Positions 27,727-39,700 of a DNA stretch of 64,000 nt are shown piece after piece. Positions within the stretch are counted from its first letter, which is position 1, and every line of letters begins with the position of its first letter. The translations under genes and the position numbers were made by a program. The notes below the pieces were generated by a model. The model was not told the origin of the DNA and did not search any database. It saw only the letters and a program-made list of their open reading frames with translations. Source of the DNA: Centroberyx gerrardi (Eukaryota > Chordata > Actinopteri > Beryciformes > Berycidae). The stretch spans positions 17,754,176 through 17,818,175 of the forward strand of contig NC_136016.1 of NCBI RefSeq assembly GCF_048128805.1, given 5' to 3'.

Positions 27727-27970
27727 GTGTTGACACCTGGGGGTTGCTCTAGTCAAATCAAAGAGATAAAACAGTACTATGGCAAAAGTGCAAGGCTGAA
27801 AAAACTCGTTCTGTTGACTTTAGTGCTGAAGAAGCCGATTCAAAGGATACTGCATTGTTTTTCCCATGACAACCAAATATTCCTGTCCAGTTCCAAGATC
27901 TGTAAATGTATATTCACACATGCAGTGTAATGGAAAATATGCAAAATAACGAGGCAACCAAACATAGGGT
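27727..27970. other. Spacer upstream of the candidate gene
   Basis: This short interval separates the candidate start codon from the distal RAB11FIP3 polyadenylation signals at 27974-27988. It would have to hold the promoter of the candidate gene. No motif stands out. Confidence 0.35.
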
Positions 27971-27973
27971 TAT

Positions 27974-27988
27974 TTTATTCAGTTTATT
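27974..27988 (-). terminator. rab11fip3: RAB11FIP3 distal polyadenylation signals
   Basis: Two AATAAA hexamers occur on the minus strand at 27974-27979 and 27983-27988, at the far end of a 4.2-kb stretch without coding exons after the RAB11FIP3 stop. A nearer signal lies at 28535-28540. Which one is used cannot be told from sequence. Confidence 0.45.
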
Positions 27989-27989
27989 T

Positions 27990-30900
27990 CCCTAATCTTA
28001 CTTTCACTGTGTTCCTTTAAATTTTGTTTTTTCTTTTTACAATGACTTGAAATTATAGCTCCCCAGTAACAATTAGGATTACATCTTTTGGGGATCTTCA
28101 AAAATAATATACAGCTGTAACCAATACTGTTATAATTTATACATTTATCTCTGAAAATAAGAATAAACTTAAGTTTTACAATTTCTGTTTTCTACAATAT
28201 TCTCTTTTTATCTTCCCATGTCACATAATGGCAAGCCATGCACTACTCCAGTAGTGATGTTTGTGCCTTGAGCAGACTTTCTTTGGACACTGGAAGTGAG
28301 TGTGAGAGAGAGAGAGAAAAGAAAAAAAAAATCACAAAAATGACAATTCATATTTACACAATTTAGGTTTCATAATTATAATTTAACAAACTGACAGTCA
28401 CATGGTCAGTGCTTTTCCCAGGGCTCATCAGGTTAGTTTAGAGGCAAAGTTTGAGACACGGAGGCACAGTGTTCAGACTAGCAGGCCAGTTTTTCAGGGC
28501 AAACTCTGGAAGTCGAGAGTGCGTCGCTTTCTATTTTATTAAGTGAGGAAAGCTTTTGGGATACCATGATCGATAGATAGATAGATTGGTCAGTTAAAGG
28601 TCAAACATCCGTCTTTGGTTACTTTGAAAGCAGGGATTAAAATGAAGAAATTGGAACTGTTAAAGTGCATTTAGAAGAATTCCACTGAATCAAGTTTAGC
28701 CCTGCTGAAAAGGGAATGTTTTGACAGGTCTGTGGTCTGAGTCGCTGTCTAGTCATTCAGGTAGCGGTCATCTTAAGTTCTCAAACTATCCGTCAGAGTC
28801 AGACAAACTGAAACATGAGGAGATCTGTAGAAGCCTATAGTCTGCTGCGGCCAGGTTTAAAAGGTGATGTGTCACACCGTTTCCTCTTTGTAATACATAA
28901 CTGGTCACTGGGCTGTACTGTAAATAATTCACCGATATGCATTAGGTCTGCTGGGGGAAAACCTCCAATCACACTAAAAGGCAGAAAGTTGTACTCAGCA
29001 CGCCTGAATATGAGGCTTTAGTCATTTTGATGGCATTATGTAACAGGTACAACTCCACTGATGGATATAGTGTGTGGATTTGTCAGTCAAACGATTTGTC
29101 AAACTACTGAATCAGTGATGTACAATAAAAATGAGTGGTTCCATGCAGTACCTGGTTCCAGCTGGGAAGACAACAGTGGAAATTGCAGACTCTGCCATAT
29201 GTAACATCACAATGCCCTTAAAGAGGTCACGGCAACATCAGCATTATGGAAGAGGGCAGCGACCTCGCCGAACAATCGGCCGTTTCGCGCGGGCCTGACT
29301 CAAGCTTTTGTTCCACGATGGTAACCCGACCAGAGACGATATAACTCTGCTATAAACATTTCTCTTAATTCAATAAATTCTCCATTTCCACAGAATCAAT
29401 CGCTGTGAATTACAATCTCCCCTTGTGAGTAAAAAAAAAAATAAAAATACCAAAAAAAAACAAAAAAAAAAACAATGTACAAACTTATTTTCAGCAGAAG
29501 TGAAATAGAACCATTACTCAAAATGTGTGTTGTCATTGTTTGTGTCCAATGATGAATAAATATCTGCATGTGATTTAAACAAGGGAAACCAACAGATACT
29601 GTACACGCTACATGCTAGAGAAGAATACAGGCAATTGTTTCTCAGCATAAGACAAGAAAAAGAACACTTTCCTTTTTTTTTTCAGGACTATAAAAATACC
29701 TAGAATCTAGAAGGAGGGTAGAAAAAACTTTACATGTACAAGTCATTTACATCCAAGGCCATTTTCCATGGAGTGGCAGGTGAAGAAGAGCAGTGAGATA
29801 GACTTGGAGGTGAACAGGGTGGAAAAATACCGTTATTTTTCGTAGCATACTGTTGCTGTATTGGTGCAGAACGCCATGCTGTCCGGTCCTCTTCTGAAGA
29901 GGGCCGGACATGAATGTCCAGTTTCTAAGTGAGACAGAAATGTCCAAAATGTCCCCAAAAGTGGCTGGGCAGCACCGATGCGTACAGGATCAGTCTACCG
30001 TCAGTCCTTGTGTCCTTTTGCCGTAATCCAGAAATACAGCGAAAAAGTCAATGTTGCTTCAGCAGGGGGGGGGAATAAAGATCAGGTTTATCTGCCCTCC
30101 ATAAATGTCCACTGTCCTTCCTAAACGTTATTGCTACCTAACTCTACAGCGTCTCCTCAATATTGTATCTTTCTTCACATCAGGTCTAGAGTAAAAAAAG
30201 ATGAAACTGGCCGACTGAAACTCTCCCTTAAGCCAGCAAAAGAGCTCAGCTGAACTCCTGATGGTGGCTGAGAAAAAAAAAAAAGTGGTGAAAATATATA
30301 TTTATGTGAAAATTCAATAAAATACTCTGACACATGGCTGCAGCTTATGAGCATGTTCCTGTACTGTTGTGGAGTATTTCCAATGCTATATGGCATTCTG
30401 ATTAGTGTGATGCTTTTTCCTTCTTCTCATGTTTAAATGTGAGTGGGATTTCTGCAGCTAGAGCTCACACCAGCTCCGCCTTTTGTAGCAACAAGTCCCA
30501 TACTCAATCATTTTCATATGCATCTTCATAGGGGCTTCAAAGTATCTCCAATTAAGGATTTCAACCCTTCACAATAAACCGTTTTCTTTTCTATTGACAA
30601 AAACATCTTTGAAATCAAAACAAAACTTAGTGCAAAGTACAACCGTTGGTTACTTCATATACAACATGTCAAATATCAGCATTTTTCAGTCTCGATAACA
30701 TTTTCACTGACAGTAATTCACTTGTCCAGCAAAAACGGTCGGTAACCTGGATCAGCTTGCTCCCTTATCACTTTCACTCAGCAAGAGAACATTGGGATCA
30801 GGTGGGCTGTACTTAAATTAAAAAAAACAACAACAAAAAACAAAAACACTACATTTCCCAGAACACTCATCAGGTTTTAAGGCTAAGGCTAAGTCAAATG

Positions 30901-32199
30901 TTTGTAGTGTGTACAAAGTGTAATTGTCAGTATAAACATTTTTTGTCAGTTCCAGTTTCAAGTCTATATTTCCTAGGACAAGTTTGAGTTACATTTTATC
31001 ACATTAGTGCCGGAAGTGTTACTACTACCGATACTACTAATCCCCAGCGGGAGCGATGGGAAATGAAGTGCTTTTCCACTGGGGGTTTCCAGCCCACCTG
31101 AGCTCTGGGACCCTGTTTCATTGTAAAAATAAATGGAAATGCAGCAAATTATAAACCACCCAGTTCCTTCTCTCTGGACACCGAGAGCGTTCAAGAATTA
31201 ATGAGTCATTCTTGTTACTCCTCCTTGAGTCACCAAGCTTTTTTCTCAAAACCTTTAAGCAACACAGAGAGCACAAAGGGAATGTAAAACAGCTCACACG
31301 TTTGCACGCACACACACACACACGCAAACACGAACCCTCCGGGCATTTCTCATCCTCGACCCCTAGAAATGTCCCTCACCTGGGTTTCTGGGTTAACTGG
31401 AAAAGATAGTCCAATTAGGTTTAAGGACAGGACACACTGTAAATGTGACTGGTAGGCAGCACAGCAAGCTTTAAACATACAGACAAATTCACCAGAGCAG
31501 CGGCTGCACCAGAGCTTCATACGGCTTAAACACTTTCCGTGGTTAAAACACGATTCAGCCTGATTCAGGAGAACGCAGCCTACATGCCACGAAGGAAATT
31601 CCTCCCAGTAACATTGCACTGACTGGAACTGAGGCGTAGTTGATATGTATAAATCAATGAATACTCAGATCACCTTTGCTTTAAGGCTTTTAGGTATCAT
31701 TGTCTGAAAATTTCACATCTCAACCGAACATTGACACTTTTGTTTTTGGACAGGGGCAGGGAGATTTCTACTCCTCGTGATATTGACCTCGTGTACACAT
31801 TTACACATTCACACGCGCAACAGGGGGAAACTCAGGTCCCTCTAGCCAAATACATGGACGTCACCAGAACCCAAGCGTATTCAGGAGGGCACACACAAAC
31901 ACACACACACACACATACATACATACACGCACAGATAAGCTCAGATTCAAGGGACATCTAACTAAAAATAGCTTATTCTTCATTGACAGCCATGGACTTC
32001 TTATTAATCTGCAATTCTTCTTTCAGGGGAGTTGGATGAGTCGAGTTCCTTCTTTTTTTTCCCACCAAAATGTTGCCAAAATAAGTTTATATCCTGTCTT
32101 AGTAGTTTATGTTTTTGTTTTAGCCAAGTCTCCGATATGTTTTAACAGCCCACTGAGTCATTCTGAGCCTCCCTCTGGCTGCCTCGGTCAAGATGGTGT
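27990..32199 (-). other. rab11fip3: RAB11FIP3 3' UTR (long)
   Basis: The 4.2 kb after the RAB11FIP3 stop codon holds no coding exon on either strand. It is AU-rich with A- and T-runs (29430-29475, 29672-29686, 30272-30284), a (GATA)4 run near 28572, CA tracts near 31307-31325 and 31890-31915, and a short GC-rich patch near 29260-29310. A UTR of this size would suit a regulated message, but its true extent depends on which polyadenylation signal is used. Confidence 0.5.
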
Positions 32200-32837
32200 C
32201 TACTTGACCTCTAGGATGGAGGGGTTGGACTCCATGATGGCCACGATGATTTTGTCAATGTAGTCCTGGAGTCTGTAGTTGATCTCCTCCTGTTTGTGGA
32301 TAGCCTCCATCAACTAGAAACAGACAAACAGGCGTCAGTCGAGATAACAGAGTCACAGAACAACACTCACTGAACTTTAATGTTGAACTACTAATGGACA
32401 TGTTTGCCTTCCTCTGTAAACTGACCTCTCCACGAGACACAGAGTTGATCTCAGCTGCCAGCGAGTCAGAGAAGGAGGCAGACATCAGGTTCTTGGCTCC
32501 CTGGATGCTCAGGTTGATGATCTGGCCGTTCAGCTCGTCATTCTGCTCCTTCAGGCTGCGGTTGTCCTAGGCGGCAAAATCAAGCAACATGGTTTGAGTG
32601 ATGGGTTAAGAAAACACGACAAATAAAATGAGTGCAGTGAAGGGCCGGAGAAGTGCAGAAAACTCAGAATGTGTGTGCTACCTGTTTGAGCCGTTTGATC
32701 TCTTGCTCCAGCTCAGCTTCTCGGGTGCGGGTCTGGTACTCCTGCAGCCCTGCGCTGGGAGAGCGCCCCCTCTTGGCCTCGGCCTCCAACTTGTACAGCT
32801 GTAGGTGCTCAAGCTGCTTGCGTAGGTCTTCGATAAG
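32200..32837 (-). CDS. rab11fip3: RAB11FIP3 Rab11-binding domain exons
   Basis: Exons 32682-32837, 32426-32566 and 32200-32313 encode the end of the coiled coil and the FIP Rab11-binding domain. The last exon gives EEINYRLQDYIDKIIVAIME and ends NPSILEVK, nearly identical to human FIP3. All three exons are phase 0 at both ends. Confidence 0.95.
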
Positions 32838-35800
32838 CTGTGGCACAAACAGATCAAGGAGCATCGGTTGGTAAAGTCATAAACCAGACAGTATATTCTA
32901 AGTAAAAACACTTGATTCTTCAGATTAACAACACTCAATTTGGACATCAATATTTGACTAACGGCAGTGAACTTGTACAACACTGCACTGCATTGTAATA
33001 TTTTGTACACACAGTACATGGAGAAACCAGTCCCACCTCCTGAGTGCACTCCTTCTCTTTCTGGTTCTGGTGGCGTTCGTGGCTCAGCTTGTCAGCCATC
33101 TTCCTGCGGGACTCCAGCTCCTCGTTCAGTCTGTCGGTCATGTCCTCCGTCTCATCCTGCAGCTTTCTCTTCTCCTGGTAGATAAAAACCAAAGGAGGCG
33201 AGGATGATGAGGGGCGTCAGACAGTCGAGAGACAGAATTGAGGAGAAAGGAGCGAGAGAAAAAACAATAACAGGTGAGATACAGGGATAGTGATAAGAGC
33301 GTGGCAGGAGGTGTGATGGAGGAGGGGAGAGGCACAGAAGGAAGAACCAAAGCGATGAGACAGCATTGCTCTCACCTCTTCCAATCTCTCGATGTTCGCT
33401 CGTAGACAGGGAACACAGGAACGCAGTTCACTGTTCTCCTCATCAAGCTGCTGCAGTCTGAGAAACAGAAGATACAAATTCTTCAAACACATAAAACACC
33501 AAACACAACCACATGGTAACACAACTGACACGTTTGCATTCTGTTCATTGATGGTCAACTATGCTGTTCTACAGAAAAACACCTTATAGTTAGTGGCAGC
33601 TCAGTACCAGAGGGTGGCAGTATAGAGCCACAATGCCTCTGACAAACAGCATGTCAACAACAGGCTGCACAATTACTAACCTAACCCATCTTTCCCTCTG
33701 TGCATATAATCATGATTTAGATGATGGTTAATCCTTCTAGGCTGACCCTCACCTAAACCTACACACACACACAGAAACAAATAAACAAAAATACAACCAT
33801 ACACCTACACCCCAAACTAGGATGGGAGTATCAAATATCTATTTCCAAAGATAGCCAGTCCTTCCCCATCTAGACACTCATGTCCTGACCTGGCCTGCAG
33901 GTTCTCCAGCTCCAGCCCCCTCTCCCTCTCCAGCTTGTTGAGGGCGTCCTTGTGGCGGCGGGTCTCCTGCTGTAGATGCTCGTCGGCGTGGAGCTCCTGC
34001 TCCTTCAGCTGCTCCTCCAGGGCGTTGGCCCGGTGCACCAGGTGCAGGTTCTCCTGCCGCAACCGTGCATGCTGCTCCCCCGACGCCTCCGACTCCTTCT
34101 CCAGCTCCGCTACTCGACGCTCAAGGAGGAGCACCTGCAACAGGGAAAGTGTTAAGGTTGTTTACGTTGTTAAGGTCTACTCTGTTATACAGAAACAGTA
34201 CTGTTCATAATATATCACTGTGTCATGCAACAAGTATGAGTTGTGATCCAACAACTACTGTTGAGGTGCCCTTGAGCAGGGCACTTAAACCCTAACTCCT
34301 ACAATGGAACTGCTCACTGGCCAACAGTGGGAAACTATAGCAGCAACATGCAGTTGTGAATGTGTGTATCTGGGGAAATGTGCTGGAAAAAAATATGTGT
34401 GCTCAGTCAACTTTCCCTGGATAAAGGTAAAAAAAACTTGTATGGCACGGGTGACTGATTGTGAGCTCTCACCTTGTCGGTGATGTCGTTGTCAGCGAGC
34501 TCCAGAATGTCCCGGGTCAAGTCGCTCATGGTGTCCAGAGTCATCGAGCTGTTCTGGAGGAGATGTCTACAGCAGAGGAAGAGAGGGAAAACTTATTCAA
34601 CAGCCCCTAGAAGAGCTCCCTCATGTTTGGTAAACTGCTATTCCCTTCAAAATTTACCCATTGCTTATATGCCAAATATTGAGTATCTATGAACATCATA
34701 CAAAAAATATGAACTATTACCTACTGAAATGAGAGAAACTTGTTAGCTTACCTCGCTACTTTCTTGCTGGACAGCCTCTTGCCTGCGCTGGATGGGGGGA
34801 CAGAACAACAGGAAAGTGGTCAGGAAGAGAGAAGGGATAGAGGAAAGAGACACTATCTCCTGGTATTCCTCCTAACCACCCCCTCATCCCTCTCTCTACT
34901 AGGAGTGAATCCACATCGAGGAAAATAGAGAGGGGCATGGTGAGGTGGTCCTAAACTAATTAAATCAGCAGGTGTGTCCATACTATAGCTACAACATATT
35001 CACACATCACAGCAATCTAACACAAAACACAGCAGCCCATATTTATCAAGTGTCTAAGCAGTGCTGATCTAGGATCAGTTTTGCTTTTCAGATTATACTC
35101 CATGATTTGGTCAAAGCGACCTGGCCAGCAATCCTAGATCAGCATGTCTGTTCCGACAATTTTGATAAATGCAGGCTCATCTAAAAAGCTTTGCTTTGCT
35201 ACCGGCAGTCATTCTCCAACAACTGAAATGAAATATGAATGCAATGACATGACCAATAAAGCACTAAAATAAACACCACTCACCTGTGACAATAACGGGC
35301 AATTTTGTCAATTATGTCAAAAAAACACTGTTTTATGTTCCTTTATGTTTTTTTTTAAAGTGGACTCAATAGGTATAATCAGTCTTTAAGATCATTCTCA
35401 GAACTGCATGAAAGAAAAATGTATATCGTGTATGGATGACAAATCATAATTTGTGCAGATATGACCCATGGGAACTCTGAACAAAAATTCTGTTAGTAAA
35501 CGGCCACCAACAGCTCCAGAAAGGCTCACTGAAATCACTTCAGTGAAGACCTTTATCACTTTGTGATGATACGCACACTTAAGCCAGGATGAGTTAGAGT
35601 TTTCCCACGGCAAGCCAAATACGAACACACTGCAACTCACACACAAACGTGCAGAGGAGTGGAGATGAAGAGTGATTGGGATGAGTGTGAGACAAGATGG
35701 GTGTGAAACACCCACACATCCACCATAATACGTGTGTGTGTACAATCCATTACATATAACACACACACCATGTTGTTACTAATCCAACACAGCATGCACA

Positions 35801-36694
35801 CATTATGGGAATGTGTGTGATATCTAATCGACACAGCAGTGCATACACATTCACACGGATTAGAATCGGAGGGGTGGGGGATGATGTGTTACCTAGTCAT
35901 CTCTAGGAAATTGAGGCGAGTGGAGAGGTCCTCAAGACGACTTATTTGTTTGTGACACTGGCTACAGAAAAAGTCCAGTGCCTCCTCCCTGAGGAAGCTC
36001 TGAAAGCAGTCAGGGAGAGGAGCAGGTGCACTGGAGAGAGGAGAGGAGACGGGGAGGAGGAGGAAGAGAAGGAGTGGTGAGTGACGGACAAGGTGGGGCA
36101 GGACACCTCCGGGGGTGCAGGGATATCAGTGAAATGCACAGCAGAGTTTGAAAGAGGAAAGTGTGAGGGCTATTATTGAGAGGGAGAAGTGAGACAGATT
36201 ACGCAGTGCGGTTGTGATTTGTTTTCAGGATAGCTTTCACGGAAAACTGTCAACAAAACATTCTGAGAGCTACAAGTGTGCAGTGAGCCATTTCTCCCTG
36301 CTGCCAAACATTCCTGCCTATTCAAGCCTAGCATCTTTGCAGCAAGCTCAGAGGACCTGCAGAGTGGTTAATACCAAGTTGACGATATCAAAACAACTTA
36401 AGCTCTCAAGCCAGGAAACAAAGAACGTGGTGATTTATTTCAGTGTGGGAGTCTGCAGCAGCAGCCTCTGCCCTCTCCTCACATCACCTCTTTACCGGCC
36501 GATTGTTCATTCAGGGAGCAAGTCGGGTCGGCATTATGCAAGGAACTGGCACAGGTTCCTGTTTATGTAGGCAGAACGGCCGTGTTGCATGGCAGAGTTT
36601 GACTGAGTGTCACTCGATGGTCAACTGCACTTGAGAATCGCTGCTGCATGAAGCCAGTGTGAAGGATGACATTGTTAAATAACACCCGCAGTGA

Positions 36695-36751
<57 letters not shown>

Positions 36752-39700
36752 GATGCAACGCAAAACTGTGTATATCTGTGTAGTGGAAGTGCTGTACTGC
36801 AAAGATTTATATGTGGGTGTGTGTAGGTGGCAGTGATACATGCTCCAATAGCGAGCATGATTGGCTCAAAACAGTGACGTGTTCAAACTGAGTGGGTGAT
36901 GTTTGTGGGATGCAGCATTTTTTTTTTTTTTGTATATGGATTTTTCATAACCAAGTACATACCCTGTACATATGCTGTAATATTTCACAGTCTTTTCGCA
37001 TACAGGTTTCTTTTCTCATTTGTTGCACATTTTCATTTATAGTTTTTTGACTTAATATGTCCATGTGTTGGAATTGTCAGTTGAGTAGAGTATGTTTATA
37101 TAACCCCTGTTTGTTATATTCGTATGTATATTCTATTCTTCTTTGATGTATCCTATTACTACTTGCTACTGCAACGGGCCAATTTTCCCACAGGGATCAT
37201 TAAAGTTTCATCTAATCCATGCACAAATCATACTTCAACTGAGTAGCTTCATCTACCTCAGCTTTATTCTTACTGCAAAGATGATTCTTACAACTAACAG
37301 TAAGGTTGAATTACAATGAAAAAAAATGTCTTTAGTAGTGGTAACTATAAAAGTGCTATTAGTGCCAATCCAGTTAGAGCAGCTTATTTCCATATTGTGA
37401 CTGGGCTACAAAAGCTAGGCAGTTAGCCGTTAAGAGCTTCCTGGCAAGGCAGATCAGGGAAATATCACCCAAGCGGGAATTATGCATTATCCGGCTTAGA
37501 GTCTCTGATGAAAACAGAGCGGAGAAGGAGGGAGGAAAAAATGAGTAGAAAAACAGAGTACGGTAGGGGCTTTAACATAAATGAATGGCGCCAGAGGAGA
37601 GAAGGGGGAGTGTGTGTGTCTGTGTTTGGGTGTATTTTGGTGTTTGACAGGCACCTCACACTGCCACAGTCAACCTGTATCTGTACTAAGGCAGCCCAGT
37701 GGTAAAGCTTGTTAGACACCCCTCATGATGGCTGAACTCCACGCCAGAAACCACCTTCTGTCTGTCCCAGAGGAGTTGGCGAGAGAATCCACAAGGACTT
37801 AAACGGCGTGATAAGTGAGTGTGAACCAGTTGCTCCAGAGCGCTCAGGATGAGCCAACAAGGACGCAGGAAAGGGAGCACAGTTTTGGAACATTAATTTA
37901 GCCCCGATATCCTCATTTTTTAATAACTTTGCAACAGTGAGAGTACGACTTCTGGAATTAACTTTGCATTCGCTCAGTTTATCTTGCCCTTCAGGAGAAA
38001 AGGAGGCAGTAGCGGGTGGGAAGGACGTCTCCAGATACCACTTATCAACGTTTGACCTCCATGTCTTTCTTAACAAACAGCTAAGGAAAACAAACAGAGG
38101 CATTTAAGCCAAGAGACTGCAGCTGGGAATGTAACTGACAGTGCGGCACTATTATCAGGAAGGGGCAGATAAGAAAAAAGTTGTTATTTGACAGCCAGGG
38201 TCAAATTATATTAATATTTACGGCGCTTAAATAACCTTGGGGCTGTCTACATTTTAAAATTACTCATCATTTGTTTTCATATCTGATTTGGTTTTAAGAC
38301 TCATCTTTGTCAGAATCAGTTAAAACTTCACTTGGGACAGACTGGCTTTAGTTGCGTTGGGAAGAGCTTGTACCTGGGAGACAGGAGTAGTGAGGAGCCG
38401 TTGACCTGTTCAGGCGGCTGTAAGAGAGAGGAGTCCCCCTCCCCCGCCGTCCCCTCCACACTGCTCTCCAGCAGCAGCTCTGACGTGTTGCTCTCCCCGA
38501 AGTCCTCAAACTGCTCCTCCTCTCCACCGATGACCGTCACCAGGGAGTGATTATGGAGCTCAGAGTTCAGGGAGAACCTGAATGAGACAGGGAGAAAAGG
38601 GATGACCGTGTACCTGTGTTTGTTCATTTGCCTACACAACAACAGCGCACTCAACTTTAGGTTCAAGCTAAAGATAGAGGAAAATGTGTTAAGTTTAGAT
38701 ACGATAAATACGGACGTCCGTTTATCACAGTGTGGATAAAAACAGCTACAGAACCATCCATTTAAGAAACCGCAGGCGCAGCCATACCTAACAAGGCCCA
38801 TTTATTCTGACTACTTCATTCAGCGAAAATAGAAGTGCTGCAGTATTTGAGTCCGTGTGTCTGTGTGACAAGCTCTAAAAAGGTTGATGTGTTGGACCCA
38901 GAAGCCTGGAAATACAATTAAATACAATTAATCTTCCCCTCGGAAGAGCGGCAATCTGGACAAGTTCTACAATCACTTGTCTTCAAAGGTAATCTGTTAA
39001 TTCACATTAATCCCAAAGTCTGCCTTGGCCGAAACAAAATGTCTTGAGCTTCACTGGTAATGCAAAACCGCGATGGCAACACTTGCTACATGTGAGCAGA
39101 GCGTTCATTGGGTTCGATGTGGGTTAAGCTTCAGAGATGTCCTCAACTGAGCTGAGAGTAAGGGCGAAGACTGTGGCGTTTATAATTGGCTGCCCGTCAC
39201 ACACAATGCCATAGAAATCCATGCACAGTTTTAGCAACCTGGAGATGTGCGATGATTAGGGTCACAGCCGTTTAGTAAATAAACTCCTTGCTCATCACTT
39301 GAGAGGATAGTTGGAAAGCCAGCCTTTCCTGTTGTACTACAGGATACCTTAGATGTCTGAAGTAGACACAGGATGAGGACGTCCGAATCAGCAGAAAAGG
39401 TTGTTCTTTCTCAGCACACAACAATGACATAGTACGTTTTTGTTGTTTACAAGAGAAGGGCCATTAACCTACCCAATTCAAATCTGAACCCCCACCTTAA
39501 ATTACAGCCTCAATCCTAAAATGTATCATGTACTTTTACACATACTCAACAAAGCAGTCGGACTCTGCAGGTGACACTTGACATATTTCAACAGTCTTCA
39601 GCCTCTTTTACCCAAACGACAATGCAGTTATAAGTCAACTGCCGTGATGAATAGAATCAACATAGTGCTGACCTACTGAAATAGAAACTCAACCAAATTT

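Larger units (their letters stand above)
36031..38373 (-). other. RAB11FIP3 intron
   Basis: No exon was found. Besides the (GT)25 tract and LINE tail it contains a purine-rich stretch at 36012-36090, directly upstream of the acceptor at 36031, that forms a long polypyrimidine tract in the transcript. Confidence 0.7.

Noticed and set aside
35893..35999. Acceptor at 36000-36001 as the constitutive start of this RAB11FIP3 exon
   Set aside because: Joining it to the 38374-38577 exon breaks the frame; the acceptor at 36031-36032 restores it and adds SAPAPLPDCFQ.
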